Source of the DNA: Parietaria judaica
Taxonomy: Eukaryota > Streptophyta > Magnoliopsida > Rosales > Urticaceae
Length of the DNA stretch: 64,000 bases
Assembly (NCBI GenBank): GCA_954871525.1
Contig: OX940865.1
Span: 5,084,001-5,148,000, forward strand
Direction: 5' to 3'
Shown piece by piece: positions 22,462-34,297 of the stretch (its first letter is position 1; each line of letters starts with the position of its first letter). The translations under genes and the position numbers were made by a program. The notes beneath the pieces were generated by a model. That model ran no database searches, had not been told where the DNA came from, and saw nothing but the letters and a program-made list of their open reading frames with translations.

Positions 22462-22749
22462 GCTCCGACGATCGCGAAGCTGAAGGTGTTCGTGGTGTTC
22501 TACTCGATGTACGGACATGTCGAGGGCTTGGCTCGCCGGATGAAGAAGAGCGTGGACGGCGTAGAGGCGTCTCTGTTTAGGGTTCCGGAGACTCTGCCGT
22601 CGAGCGTGCTGGAGCAGATGAAGGCTCCGGCGAAGGATCCCAAGGTTCCGGAGATCTCGGCGGCGGAGCTCGCGGAGGCGGACGGCGTGATTTTTGGGTT
22701 CCCGACACGGTATGGGGCGATGGCGGCGCAGATGAAGGCGTTCTTCGAC
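22462..22749 (+). pseudogene. Captured fragment of an FQR1/WrbA-type NAD(P)H:quinone oxidoreductase gene
   Basis: About 95 codons match the N-terminal half of plant flavodoxin-like quinone reductases. The FMN-binding start KVFVVFYSMYGHVEGLA is followed by DGVEASLFRVPETL, ELAEADGVIFGFPTRYG and MAAQMKAFFD. Family members are about 200 residues; the glycine-rich region, C-terminal substrate part and stop are absent. After codon AFFD the frame runs on for 44 unrelated residues to a stop at 22881. Upstream codons come from the MULE end itself. It is GC-rich compared with its surroundings. A chimeric transcript is possible, but no functional enzyme is expected. Confidence 0.85.
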
Positions 22750-23449
22750 TTCGATGAGGCAGCTCTAATATCCCAGAAATTCTTCCCTCCGTTTCCCTCC
22801 CCTGCAGTTCCGGTCCGATCTGCGTTCTCTTCGGTTAGGGTCCGATCTGGTGTTCAGCAGTTCCCTTCCTTCCTTCGATGAGCACCTCTCCGAGCTTCTC
22901 TCTTCTTTCTCTTTGCCACCAGCGTTTAAATAGACAAGCCTACCAAGCTCTTCAGCTTCAATCGGCAACAAACTCCCACGCTCAAGCTCCCACGCTGAGC
23001 TTCTCCACCACCAGCGTCGTGCTTATCCACCACTAGCGCCGTCGTTACCTCTGGCCAGCCACAGTCACGAATCCCAGAGCCAAACAACAACCTTTCTCTC
23101 TCGCTTTCTACTTCGATTCAAAGATTCTCAATCGATTCCCAAATCGATTATCTGCAATCGCCTCCTTGGGTTTCCTCATGCTTCAGAGATTTGAGCTCCA
23201 ACGAACACCAAGCTCTGCAATAGCTCTGAAGCTCGAGCACCAATTATACTTTTAATAGATTTTTAAAAATTATTTTTTACCTTTTAATGCTTCTATTTTT
23301 TATTTATTTTTTGCTCTCAAATCCCAATTATACTCGAGAAGCTGAATTCGATACGAGAGCCAAAGCCGCAGACGAGCGTCTTTGAAAGGAATTCGAAATG
23401 AGCGCCAAAAATAATTCAAGACGAGTTTCAAAGAAGCCAAAAATCGTGT
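22750..23449 (+). other. Chimeric GC-richer segment of the Pack-MULE
   Basis: This pyrimidine-rich stretch with repeated CTCCCACGCT and CACCAGCG phrases looks like captured 5'-UTR or promoter sequence of another gene. I cannot identify the donor. Confidence 0.4.
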
Positions 23450-25530
23450 AATTATATTTATGTAATTCAAGTTACCAAAATGTAACTGGAATTACATATA
23501 GGTAATTGTAGTTACATTCAAGTAACTATAATTACATATGTGTAATATCTTGATTGTAATTTTTTCAAAGTTAGAACTTAATATAATAACTTCAAAAATT
23601 ACAATTGTTACAAGGCAATTCAGTAGATCGGACTTCGAACACATTTATTGACAATGTAGACGTTTAACATTTCCGAAACTATATTTGACGTGGAATAGGG
23701 TAATTTATTTAGTTAGGTAACTAATGTTACATTTGGGTAATTACAATTACACTTATGTAACTGCGGTTACTTTTTTGTAACTGTAGTGACACTTATGTAA
23801 CTAAAGTTACACTTGAGTAACTGGAGTTACACATGGGTAACAAGAGTTACACTTATGTAACTAAAGTTATATTTGGGTAAATATAGTTACACTTGGGTAA
23901 CTGCAGTTACACTTATTTAACTAAAAGTTACTAAAATAACATTTGGGTAACTACAGTTACACTTTGGTAACTAGAGTTACACTTATGTAATTAAAGTTAC
24001 ATTTGGGTAACTACAGTTACACTTGGGTAACAAGAGTTACACTTATGTAACTAAAGTTACATTTGGGTAACTACAGTTACACTTATGTAACTAAATTTAC
24101 TAAAATTAAATTTTTGTAACTACACTTACACTTCGGTAACTACAGTTAAACTTATGTAACTAAAGATACTAAAATTATATTTGGGTAACTACAAATACAC
24201 TTGGGTAACTGCAGTTAAACTTATGTAACTAAAGTTACATTTGGGTAACTACAGTTACACTTGGGTAACAAGAGTTACATTTATGTAACTAAAGTTACAT
24301 TTAGGTAACTATAGTTACACTTGGGTAACTACAGATACACTTCTGTAACTAAAGTTACTAAAATTACATTTGGGTAACTACAGATACACTTGGGTAACTG
24401 CAGTTAAACTTATGTTACTATAGTCACATTTGGGTAACTACGGTTACACTTGGGTAACAAGAGTTACACTTATGTAACTAAAGTTACATTTGGGTAATTA
24501 CGGTTACACATGGGTAACAAGAGTTACAATTATATAACTAAAGTTACATTTTGGTAACTACAGTTACACTTGGGTAACTGAAGTTACACTTATGTAACTA
24601 AAGTTAACACTATGTAACTTGAGATACACTTTTGTAACTGGAGTTACAATTTCGTAGTTCTCGTCATATATAATTATGGAATCAAATTTCAATATATTTC
24701 TTAAAATAATAATTTAATGTTTTTTCTTTATTGGAACTAATTTGGAAGTATTAAAACAATTTTTGTAACCGAAGTTACACTCTTGTAACAGAAGTTACAC
24801 TTTTGTAACCGAAGTTACACTTATGTAACTAGAGTTACAATTTCGTAATTATAGTAAAATATAATTACACTTATGTTATATATTAAAAGATTCTACATAA
24901 TAAATGGTGCTAGATTGTAAGTCGGAGAAACGGTGTGTTTTCGCTCTTTTACCAATAAAACAAAACGATATTTAAATGTGTATTCATTATGGAATCAAAT
25001 TTCCCTATATTTCTTAAAATACTAATTTTATGCTTTTTATTTTTTGGAATTAAATTGGAAGTATTAAAACAAATTTTGTAACCGAAGTTACACTTTTGTA
25101 ACTTCTGTAACTAAAGTTACACTTATGTAACTAAAGTTACACGTATGTAATTGGAGTTACATTTTTGTAACTGGAGTTACAATTTCGGAATTCTAGTCAT
25201 ATATAATTACACTTATGTTACATATTAAGAGATTCTACATAAGAAATGGTGCAAGTTTTTAAGCTAGAGAAACGGTGTGTTTTCGCTCTTTTACCGAATA
25301 AACAAAACGATGTTAAAAATGTAATTATTATGGAATCAAATTTCAATATATTTTTTTAAAATAATAATTTAGTGCTTTTTCTTTATTGAAATTAATTTGG
25401 AAGTATTAAAACAATTTTTGTAACCGAAGTTACATTTTTGTAACTGAAGTTACACTTTTATAACCGAAGTTACACTTATGTAACTTGAGTTACACTTTTG
25501 TAACTGGAGTTACACTTTCGTAATTCTAGA
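23450..25530 (+). repeat. 20-bp palindromic minisatellite (GTTAC...GTAAC) in the Pack-MULE
   Basis: Units such as GTTACACTTATGTAACTAAA and GTTACATTTGGGTAACTACA repeat with a 20-bp period, densest at 23700-24640. Further blocks at 24765-24850, 25075-25180 and 25420-25530 are separated by a ~310-340-bp higher-order unit containing TTGGAAGTATTAAAACAA. Each unit has GTTAC and GTAAC inverted arms, so every repeat is a small palindrome. Confidence 0.88.
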
Positions 25531-26347
25531 GTTTCAAGAAACATTTTCTTCAATTAAATGAGCTTTAATGTCTTAACTATGTAACATTAATTCTGGATGC
25601 TTCTGATTAAAAAAATATAATCCGATAAGTAAAGGTAATAGTAATAAGAGTTTAAAACGAAGAAAAAATAAATGAGACAAATTGGTCAAAGACCATACGT
25701 TCGAACATGTTAATGACTAAAAAATAAGTCACACATTATCTTTCTTCACACCCCTTGTTGTAACTTTTCTCTGAAATGTCTTCAAACGTTTATTGAACAT
25801 TTTCAGCTTCTTCCTACAAATACATGAGGTATGTAAGTTACTAAATTGACATACAGTAAATGGAATTACAGATATGTAATTCCAGTTACACTTGTGTAAC
25901 ATAAATTACAACCAGAAATTAAAATTGATCACAAGTGTTACCTTTTCAAGCATTTGTGTGATGCCAAGGTTGAAACTAGAAGGCTCAATAGTTTTGTCAA
26001 CAGGATTGTTATTCACCTATAAATGTAATTACAAACAAAATATTAAACTAAATGGATCATTTACGAAAATAATGACCCTTGATCACGATTACCCGACTCA
26101 TCTTAAACATGTATTCACATAAAAGCTAAAGCTCAACTCCATCACAGAGCAACAAGCACCTACAACAATTAGTAAAAGGCCAAATTTTCATATTTTTCAA
26201 CTATGCAATGCTTATATTTTTCAAATTTCACCCTCGGGTATGCTTAATTTGCCCCCCGAAATTTGCAACCTAGCTCCGCCTCCTAACTAAACATGATAAA
26301 CTAAGCATAACTGGACTCCAAAGGAATTCAATGGCAAGAAAAAATAT

Positions 26348-26382
<35 letters not shown>

Positions 26383-26868
26383 CACATGGATGTTTGTACA
26401 TGAGTGACTTTTTGCGATCCTGGACACAACAATCGAACGTTTCTCCGCAGAATCTTTACAGAAACTTCTCCTACATTCGGAATCCCACAGTTAAGAGGCA
26501 AACCCTACTACGTGCGCGATCTTTATCTCCTTGTCCTCGCTCCTCGCTATCCTCTTGACCCGCTCCATCGAAAACTTGTTCGCGCTCTCCTGTTCGAGCT
26601 CTCGCTTTCCGTTGGACTTGGGCGTTTGGCTGATCTCGAACCACGAGCTCGACGATGGAGCCGCGGCGCCATTGGAAGCCCTCGTTCATGCTGCCATTCC
26701 AGAGAAGGAGCTCGAATCAAACGATTGCAGATAGGGAGCTCGAGTGAGAAAACGCAGAGGAGAGCTCGAGAGGGTGACAAAATATAAAATTAGTATATTA
26801 TAGATTATGTAAACTTTGAGTACTTTTTTAAATAGTTTGAATTTTATTGAGGCTTTTGCTAATAAGCC
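25531..26868 (+). other. Right part of the Pack-MULE
   Basis: AT-rich sequence with scattered GTTAC/GTAAC relics, an (AT)n run at about 26350-26379, and a GC-richer block (26450-26780) open in several frames but with no recognisable domain. It may be another captured exon. Confidence 0.4.
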
Positions 26869-28063
26869 CTAATTAATTTCCAATCCGACGGTAAAGATTA
26901 AATCTTAAACCGATCCAACAGATACAATTAATTAGGTCAAATTCGGAAAACCTTGAGCTTGGTCACCAAGCTACTATTTTCGAATTAGAGTTAGGTCAAA
27001 AATCAATTATCTTAATCCAACGGTTTATATTAAATCATTTATGATCCAATGGATTAAATTGATTTTAGAGTTTTGCTAAAATACCAAATATTAGGTACTT
27101 ATGCCGCAAATATTAAAAGTTCAAACCAAGTCAAATGCGTGTGAAGTGGTTGCACCTTCCTTGCTGCTCAATAACCGATTTACACATATAATATATAATT
27201 AAATATATATTATTATTATTAATATAAATCTATTAATTAATTATTAATAAGATATTAATAATTAAATCCAAATAATTAAATTATATTAATAATTCCTCTT
27301 CTTAATATCACACATTAAAATGTCATGGTGCCACACCATCATTTAAATTCGTGACATGTGATTTAATTTCATAGTTTATCGTACCGAACACAAACCTAGA
27401 AAATCCATAAATCACGAACCGTAAGTCGGAATGAATTGGTTCAAAAAGAAAAGTTGCTTAGAATTTAATTTACATCAACATGTTGCTGATAGAAAATCTA
27501 AATTCTAAATTTATTTTTATCAGTTAATTTCGTGTACCAAAATATGGTACTTCTGCCACGCTGACGATAAAACTATCTGACGTCTGCGAAAGACTTGTCT
27601 GTTTTATAAGTCGAGCCAAATGATTAAACATTATCCAGAATGTACTTTAATCATGTACTTTAAGTCAGGTCCAGTCCAGTATGAAGACGCTTCATACTTA
27701 ATGCACTTCTAGTGAATATGACACACACACTTAATCCAGAATAGGATTATATCACTTAGTCACATTAATGACCTTTTCGATTAATGGGCTTCCACCCAGT
27801 TAATCAGGTCACAGACACTTTAAGTTCATTTATAATGATTATCAATTCTTCCTCACATTGACTCGGGTGTGATGATAATAACAAAATTGCTTTCCATTAT
27901 GAACTATGGATCAAACATTCTATTTTACTCTACAGAAACCATAATAAGATTAACATAATAAGTATTATCTTTATTCAACGACTAGTCATAATCTTTTACA
28001 AATGGGTTAAAACAGCTTGTTTAAGGACATATGTCCAACACCATTTCCGATCAAGGCCAAGTT

Positions 28064-30677
28064 CCGAGCATAGCTACCCTTCCAGCTGGTGTACGCTGAC
28101 CTGTGTGGTCCAATCACCCCCGCTACCCTAGCCGGTAACAAGTACTTCTTTTTAATTGTTGATGGTTACAGCCGTTGGATTAAGTATTCAAGGAGAAGAG
28201 TGGAGCCTTTGAAGTATTCAAGAAGTTCAATAGGCTCGTGGAGAACCAATCAGTACATAGACTGAAGACCTTACGAACCGATCGAGGTGGAGAATTCACG
28301 TCATAACAGTTCGGAGAGTCGAACGCCACCTCACTGCACAGTACACGCCCCAGCAGAACGGTGTGGTGGAGAGAAGAAACCGGACTGTGATGGACACTGC
28401 AAGGAGTTTGCTGAAGAGCATGCAAGTCCCGACGATGTTCTGGGGAGAAGCAATACGACATGCGGTCTACTTGCTGAACCGTCTACTGACGAAGATGCTA
28501 GGCGAGCGCACCCCTTACCAAGTATGGAGAGGGAAGAAACCTCATTTGGAGCATTTGAAAGTGTTTGGGTGCACCGCACACGTGAAGACTGTGGGACCAA
28601 ACCTCAAAAAGCTCGATGATCGGAGTCAACCGATGGTGTACCTTGGCGCCGAAGAAGGGAGCAAGGCACACAAACTCTACAACCCCCGACGCGGAAAAGC
28701 GCATATGAGCAGAGACGCCGTGTTCGAAGAAGAAAAGAAGTGGGATTGGCGAGACGAGAACGGAGAGCCTGAAAAAAAAACTCGGTGGACTTTATACTCG
28801 AAGAGGAAGAGGCGATCGAGCAAGAAGAAGGAGAGAATCCTTTCCAAGGACTAGCAACGCCCAGTTCGCCTGGAACCAGCACGACTGGAACCAGCTCACC
28901 GCCAGGCTCGCCTAACCCAAGATCAGGAATGAGCACCCCGATCCCAATGACAGCTAGTTCGAGAGGAACCAGCTCAAGAGATTTGTCAATCAAGGACGGA
29001 CCAAGAGGGTTTCATACCCTGTTCGACGTCTATGAAGAAGCATGAGAGCTCGACTTGAGCCCAGAAGAGCTCTTGCTGGTGAGCGTTGTTGAACCAACTA
29101 GTTATCGCGAGGCAGCCAGCGAGAAGGAATGGAAAGAAGCGATTAAGAGAGAGCTGGATTCCATGGAGAAGAATCAGACGTGGGAGCTTGTCAACCTTCC
29201 AAGAGGTCACAAGTCCATTGGTCTGAAGTGGGTGTACAAGCTCAAGAAGGACTCAGAAGGAAAAATCCTCAAGCACAAGGCCAGACTGGTCGCAAAGGGC
29301 TATGTACAGAAAAAGGGAATAAACTTTGAAGAGGTTTTTGCTTCCGTAGCCAGACTCCACACGGTCAGGCTCATCCTATCCCTCGCAGCTCACCGAGGCT
29401 GGAAAATCCATTACCTAGACGTCAAATCGGCGTTCCTAAATGGTGAACTAGAAGAAGAAGTCTACGTTGCTCAGCCGGAACGCTTCGTCGACGAGACCGC
29501 GGAGCACAAGGTGTACAAGCTTTCAAAAGCCCTTTATGGTTTGCGAAAAGCACCACGTGCATGGAACATTCGACTCGACAGAAGTATGAAGAATCTTGGT
29601 TTTAAGAAGTGTTCTCAGGAGCAGGCAGTCTACACGAGAAGCTCAGGAAAGGAGGCCCTCATCGTCGGTGTGTACGTCGACGATCTGATCGTGACTGGAT
29701 CCAACGTAGATGGTATAGATGGATTCAAGAAGCAGATGATGAAGGAGTTCGAGATGAGCGACCTCGGACTACTTTCATACTAACTTGGCATAGAGGTCGA
29801 TCAGAAGAATGAATGCGTCATGCTGAAGCAGTCGGCTTACGCAATGAAAATTCTGAAGCAGTTCTAGATGGCGGACTGCAACCCGAGCAAGTATCCGATA
29901 GAACCAAAGTTAAAGCTTGGGAAAGATGCAGAAGGAACCCCAGTGGATCCCACGGAGTATAGGCGTGTCGTCGGGTGTCTCAGGTACCTAACCCATACCC
30001 GACCGGACATCTCAAATGGAGTTGGCATAGTGAGTCGTCACATGGGAAAGCCAACCGGTTTACACCATCAGGCTGTGAAGCACATCCTTCGTTACGTGAA
30101 TGGAACGAAGAGCTACGGGATCCAGTATGAAAGAGGAAGCGGAGCTGAAGAGTTAGTCGGTTTTACTGACAGTGATCTAGCCGGTGATATCGTTGATAGG
30201 AAAAGTACCACAGGGATGGCGTTTTATCTCTACGAGAATCTGATCACCTGGCAGTCACAGAAGCAGAAAACTGTGGCTTTATCGTCTTGCGAAGCGGAGT
30301 TTATGGCAGCGACCGCAGCGGCGTGTCAAGCGTTATGGCTAAAAAATTTATTGAGCGAGGTAACCGGAATCGAGCAGAAGCCGGTGACTCTCTTCGTCGA
30401 TAACAAGTCCACGATCGCATTAATGAAAAACCCGGTCTTTCATGGACGCAGCAAGCACATCGACACTCGCTTTTACTTTATTCGCGAGCGTGTGGAGAAC
30501 CGAGAGATCATTGTGGAGTTTGTCAACACCAAAGAGCAACGAGCTGACATTCTCACCAAAGCTCTAGCAAGAGTTAAATTTGTGGAGAAGCGAGACTTGC
30601 CCGGTGTGAAGAACCTCGAGCCAAGTCAAGTTTACGGGGGAGAATGTGATGGTAAACTTGCCCCATTGGACAAGTGA
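28064..30677 (+). pseudogene. Copia-C pol (partial integrase, RT, RNase H)
   Basis: Integrase begins with YADLCGP near 28095 and loses part of its core around 28180-28330; the C-terminal part is open at 28363-28854. A frameshift at an A9 run (about 28770) moves to the frame used from 28785 on. RT occupies 29055-29865, with [11 protein letters not shown] near 29420 and YVDDLIV near 29674. RNase H is open from 29868 to the TAA at 30675-30677 (DSDLAGD near 30170, SCEAEF near 30290). In-frame stops interrupt at 29043, 29781 and 29865. The frame ends inside the 3' LTR, as is common. It cannot be translated whole. Confidence 0.9.
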
Positions 30678-30901
30678 TTTTGCCCATCACTTTTGTTTAA
30701 TTATAGTTTATTGTTGGCTTTTATTTTACTCACAAGTTTATGAGGGCATAAATCTATTTTCATGCATTGTATTTGACTATATAAAGCATCACTCGGAGCA
30801 TGTATAGGGCACTCCAATTATTTAAGAGAATTACTCTCTCTCCTCTTCTCTGTATATCCTTTCAATAAGCCCTGATCACTTCAAACTACTTTGAACCAAC
30901 A
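30645..30901 (+). repeat. 3' LTR of Copia-C (257 bp)
   Basis: Polypurine GGGGGAGAA precedes TGTGATGG, and the LTR ends TTGAACCAACA. A CTATATAAAGC TATA region lies near 30780. No second copy is in the window. Confidence 0.75.
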
Positions 30902-32445
30902 GATAGGACTTGACTAAGTTCTCAGAGTTGATCAACTAAGACCGTCACTGACAACTTTGAACTAAGTCGTAAAAGATGATCAAATGGTAATTAATCTAAT
31001 TCCTAAAGTGATCTTGAACCCCGGGTTAGCTTGACTGTTCTTTGATTTTCTAGTTAAAGAACACAACATAACGTTGTTCCCAAAGCCACTATATTGGAAA
31101 CATGATAGTCGACATGCAAGGGTAGCTCGATCACAGATATGGATATCACATAGCTTTTTACTAAGTCAAGATGATTCCTGAAATTTTCGGTCGTGAGAAT
31201 TCGTACGGGACTCATGCGCTACTTACGTCTTAAAATCGTAAGTGATTCGTCTACAATACCACCGATGGAATTCAGGAAGAAAAGCACCGGGGGGCTAAAC
31301 GGTAAAACGCCTGCTCAAGTGTGAATCATCAAGTGAAAGATTAATCACTGGAATTTGATTATATCACTGGAAATCTAAAGATAAAAGGAATATATTATTT
31401 GCATCACTAAATAGTACAACTTCAGGTTCTTAGTGGAGTAACACCGGAGTTAACGGATTAATCCGTTGAAGCTTAAGTGATGTGGGTATATGGTCCCCAG
31501 GGTACCTTTGTAAAGGACCAATCGTAGAATTAGAATATTTGTTACTCTAATTTACGATAGAACTATTGAAACTGAAGCTCGTGTCAAGTTTTGGAAAGTT
31601 TCACAAATTTGCGGCAAAATTACTTTAAGTTTGCTAAAGAAATAGCTAATCAGAAAAAGTCAAAACTGGAATAAATTGTCAACATCAATGTTGTAAAAAA
31701 TTTAATTCTAAGAGTTTTGTCGTCTATGATTTTTTGTGTAATATCTACGGAGAAGAAGATATGGATTATAGATCATAACAAGAGGTTATGTTAATTCATA
31801 AGAATTACTTAAAGATAAATTAATGGGCTAGGTCCATTGGGTTTAATCTTGGCTGATAGTAAGAGAGGAAATTCGACCAAGCCTTGGTGGATAGGCCCAC
31901 TAGGTATTTTCGTATCATATTTTAATAAAAGATTAATTATGTTAATTATCATGATAAACATATAAGGCAAGATTTTGAATCATGGAAATTACCAAGCTTG
32001 GTTACCAAGCAATAGTTGGCGATTTCAAGCATGATAGAAATCGAGATTTATATGTTATGGTAATTTAAGATACTAATTAATCATTTTCAAATATGGTATT
32101 AATCTAAATTAAATTAATAAGAATTGTATCATGAATATTAATTGTGCATGAATCATAAGAACTTGATTTGCAAGTTTTAAATAAAGATTTATATTGCATG
32201 AGACTTAATATTGATTGATTCATAATATTATTTAATTGATAGGTTATTTACAAATAAGGAAAAGATTGATAAATCATGAATCACCTAATTTGATTTAATT
32301 GGAATTAACTCTTGATTAAAAATAAGGGTAAATGAGGGAAATGCTCATTTGAACCCAAACCTTTTAAAAAATTGCCCACAAAATTTATTATCATTAAATA
32401 CTACCCAAATTGTAATTTATAGACCATAATACACTTGGTTTTTAA

Positions 32446-33101
32446 TAGGGGCGCAAATAATATCCGGAAACCAGGTAATAATCCGGAACCTAATCGGTAT
32501 CCGGATTTAAAAACCGGAACCGTATCCGAATTCCGGTTCTGGGTTGGATTCAAAACCGGTTCCGGGTATCGGGTAGTAAAATTTAAAAAATCGGGTACTT
32601 ATTACCTTGTTTTAGTTTTGTTTTTTATTTTTATGTTAATTTAATTTTTAGGGTTAGTCTCCATCTCGACTTCACTTCACTCCCCGCCTCCCTCCCATCT
32701 CGCCGACTTCATTTCCTTCCCCGACTTCACGTTCTCGGTTCCGGGTATCCGGTACCCGGTTTATTACCCTATTTTATGCATTTTGGACTATTTTTTCTTT
32801 TATGTTTTATGTGCGGGATTATTTTTTTATGTAGTTTTTTTTAAAAAAAGATGTATGTTTTTATTTTTAAATAATATATATATTTTAAAAAACGGGTACA
32901 GGGTAAAACCGGGTATCCGGATCCGGTTACCAAAACCGGGTACCGGGTATCGGTACCGGGTATCAAAATACAGATACCCAGAAATCCGGGTACCTTGTTT
33001 TTGGGTACCGGTTCCAAGTATCAATTTTCAGATACCCGGATTCCGGTTCCGAGTACCGGGTACCTCGAAAAAACACGGTACCCTTCCCAGCTGCACCCGT
33101 A
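32446..33101 (+). mobile_element. Non-autonomous hAT-type element (656 bp)
   Basis: Ends TAGGGGCGCA (left) and TACGGGTGCA (right, minus) match the hAT terminal pattern. The 8-bp flanks GTTTTTAA (32438-32445) and GTTTTTAT (33102-33109) agree at 7 of 8. The subterminal regions are dense in CCGGGTACC, GGTATCCGG and CCGGTTCC motifs on both sides, as in many plant hATs. There is no coding capacity. Confidence 0.75.
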
Positions 33102-33109
33102 GTTTTTAT

Positions 33110-33390
33110 TACGTAGCATTAAAAATTATGTAACTTCATATACGAAACTGTAATTGATAAAATGTAACATTATTACGAATCTGTAAGTGCATATACAAAA
33201 CTGTAATTGTATATACGATATTGTAACGGTTATAAATGATATTTATAAGAATGAAATTGTAACTGTATATACGAAGCTTGTAAAATATTTACAAAGTTAA
33301 TTTTGTAACTATAGATACGATTCTGTAACTATAAATACGAAGCCGTAATGGTAAATGTAATTACAAATGCGAAACTGTAATGGAAAGATG
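33110..33390 (+). repeat. 20-bp tandem repeat of the small MULE
   Basis: Units such as GTAACTATAGATACGATTCT recur with about 20-bp spacing, degenerately (GTAATTGTATATACGATATT and similar). Length and the GTAAC start recall the 23450-25530 array. Confidence 0.65.
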
Positions 33391-34289
33391 GTTTCGATGT
33401 TCGTCGCCGATGCGGCCTAAACCCTTCATTGACCTCACACCCGCCCCGATCTCCTCCACACCCTCGGCTCCGACCAGACCCAACCTCCATCACCTGACTG
33501 AGGATCCTTGGTTCCTCCGCCAGATCCCGATACCACTCCCTTCTGCTCCGACGGCGATAGAGCAGCAACGAGCGGCGGTGATGTAGCGATAGCGACCCTA
33601 CAAGCAGAGTGTGAGGGCGAAGGAGATACCAAACTGGTTTTCAGAGTGAAGCGAGAGAGACACCGAGAGAGAACCAGAGAGTGAGAGAGAGAGGTAAATG
33701 AGAGAAAATATTTTCAATTATGGTAAAAGAAAATAAAATAACCAACATTGAATTGGCATTTAATTTGTTTGGTCAAATCCTCCTTCAGTTACGTTTCAAC
33801 CATTTCTCCTATAATTTTAATATTAAATTAGTAAATAAGAATCAGGGTTATTTTGGGGGAAAAAACAAAATAAATGTGTAAAAACTGGTTGAATCTGGGC
33901 AAATTTTAAAAAGTTTGAGTAATAAATGGGCATTTCATGAGTTTTCCTTATAAATAATGATAGAAATCGCATAAACTTATTTATGGAATGGGATTGGATT
34001 TCTTGATAATTATTTTAATTAGAGAAAATGCATTCCCTTATTAAAATATGATGAAATCGAATTTTGCCTAAAGTGAATAACATTTGCTTTTCATGATACA
34101 TATTTAAATCATATGAAATTAAATCTTAGGTATTTTAATCATCATAAAATTCGACACCTATTTAAATGGGAAGGTTGGAATTGGTTCTTGATTGGTTAAC
34201 ACTAATTAGAGTTGATTGATTTGTAATTGACACTAATTAAGGTTGATTAATTTATCCAAAATTGGAAGTAATGTGTGCATACGTTTTAC

Positions 34290-34297
34290 TATAAATA
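34290..34297 (+). promoter_or_regulatory. TATA box of the third LTR copy
   Basis: TATAAATA, positioned as in the other copies of this LTR and followed by ACTCGAGTTCTCTC. Confidence 0.6.

Larger units (their letters stand above)
22251..26869 (+). mobile_element. Pack-MULE-like element with a captured quinone-reductase gene fragment
   Basis: Terminal inverted repeats GGGCTTATTGGCAA (left) and GGGCTTATTAGCAA (right, minus) extend imperfectly for about 60 bp, both including TACTCAAAG. The flanking 9-mers TAATTATTT (22242-22250) and TAATTAATT (26870-26878) differ at one base, fitting the 9-bp duplication of Mutator elements. There is no transposase. Inside are a gene fragment (22462-22749), a GC-richer chimeric stretch (to about 23250), a 20-bp minisatellite (23450-25530) and a second GC-richer stretch near the right end (about 26450-26780). 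Gene capture between MULE ends is the hallmark of Pack-MULEs. Confidence 0.8.
7421..28040 (-). mobile_element. Copia-B: minus-strand long-LTR copia element carrying nested insertions
   Basis: Read on the minus strand: 5' LTR (28040-21101, split by a MULE), primer binding site (about 21099-21086), structured leader (about 21085-19300), degraded gag-pol (down to 16427), LARD insertion (16421-7526), last internal bases with the polypurine tract (7520-7500), and the first 79 bp of the 3' LTR (7499-7421). Copia-A interrupts that 3' LTR. The internal junction on both sides of the LARD rejoins at the AAGAT target duplication. The coding part is much more decayed than Copia-A. Confidence 0.85.
21101..28040 (-). 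repeat. 5' LTR of Copia-B, split by a MULE
   Basis: Minus-strand start TGTTGGACATATGTCC is at 28040 and the end CTCCCAACA at 21101. The 4.6-kb insertion 22251-26869 leaves about 2.3 kb of LTR. The sequence on both sides of the MULE aligns to the solo LTR at 45712-48465, and the 9-bp duplication TAATTATTT/TAATTAATT marks the insertion. A TATA box lies at 21783-21790. Confidence 0.87.
28041..30901 (+). mobile_element. Copia-C: 5'-truncated copia element of a different family
   Basis: It starts abruptly in integrase at 28041, directly after the Copia-B LTR, and runs through RT and RNase H to its own short 3' LTR (30645-30901). The 5' LTR, gag and protease are missing. RT and LTR sequences are clearly different from the long-LTR family. 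Confidence 0.85.
32324..33949 (+). mobile_element. Small MULE-like element inside the LTR
   Basis: Inverted ends share AAATGCYCATTT and, further in, TTTAAAA..TTGCCCA (left from 32324; right on the minus strand from 33949). Flanking 9-mers ATTAAAAAT and ATAAATAAT agree at 7 of 9 positions. The interior holds a hAT-type insertion (32446-33101), a 20-bp tandem repeat (33110-33390) and a GC-rich stretch (33380-33660) resembling a captured gene 5' region. There is no transposase. The boundaries are less certain than for the larger MULE. Confidence 0.6.

Noticed and set aside
23450..25530. CRISPR-like array
   Set aside because: The repeats are contiguous 20-bp units without unique spacers, in a plant transposon.
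26404..26787. A 127-codon plus-strand frame near the right end of the Pack-MULE
   Set aside because: Overlapping frames on both strands are equally open and none has a recognisable motif. It may be captured DNA but is not supported as a gene.
1..28040. One large palindromic duplication of a single Copia element
   Set aside because: The two copies are too diverged and differ in repeat number. The junction at 7420/7421 is better explained by insertion of one element into the other's LTR.
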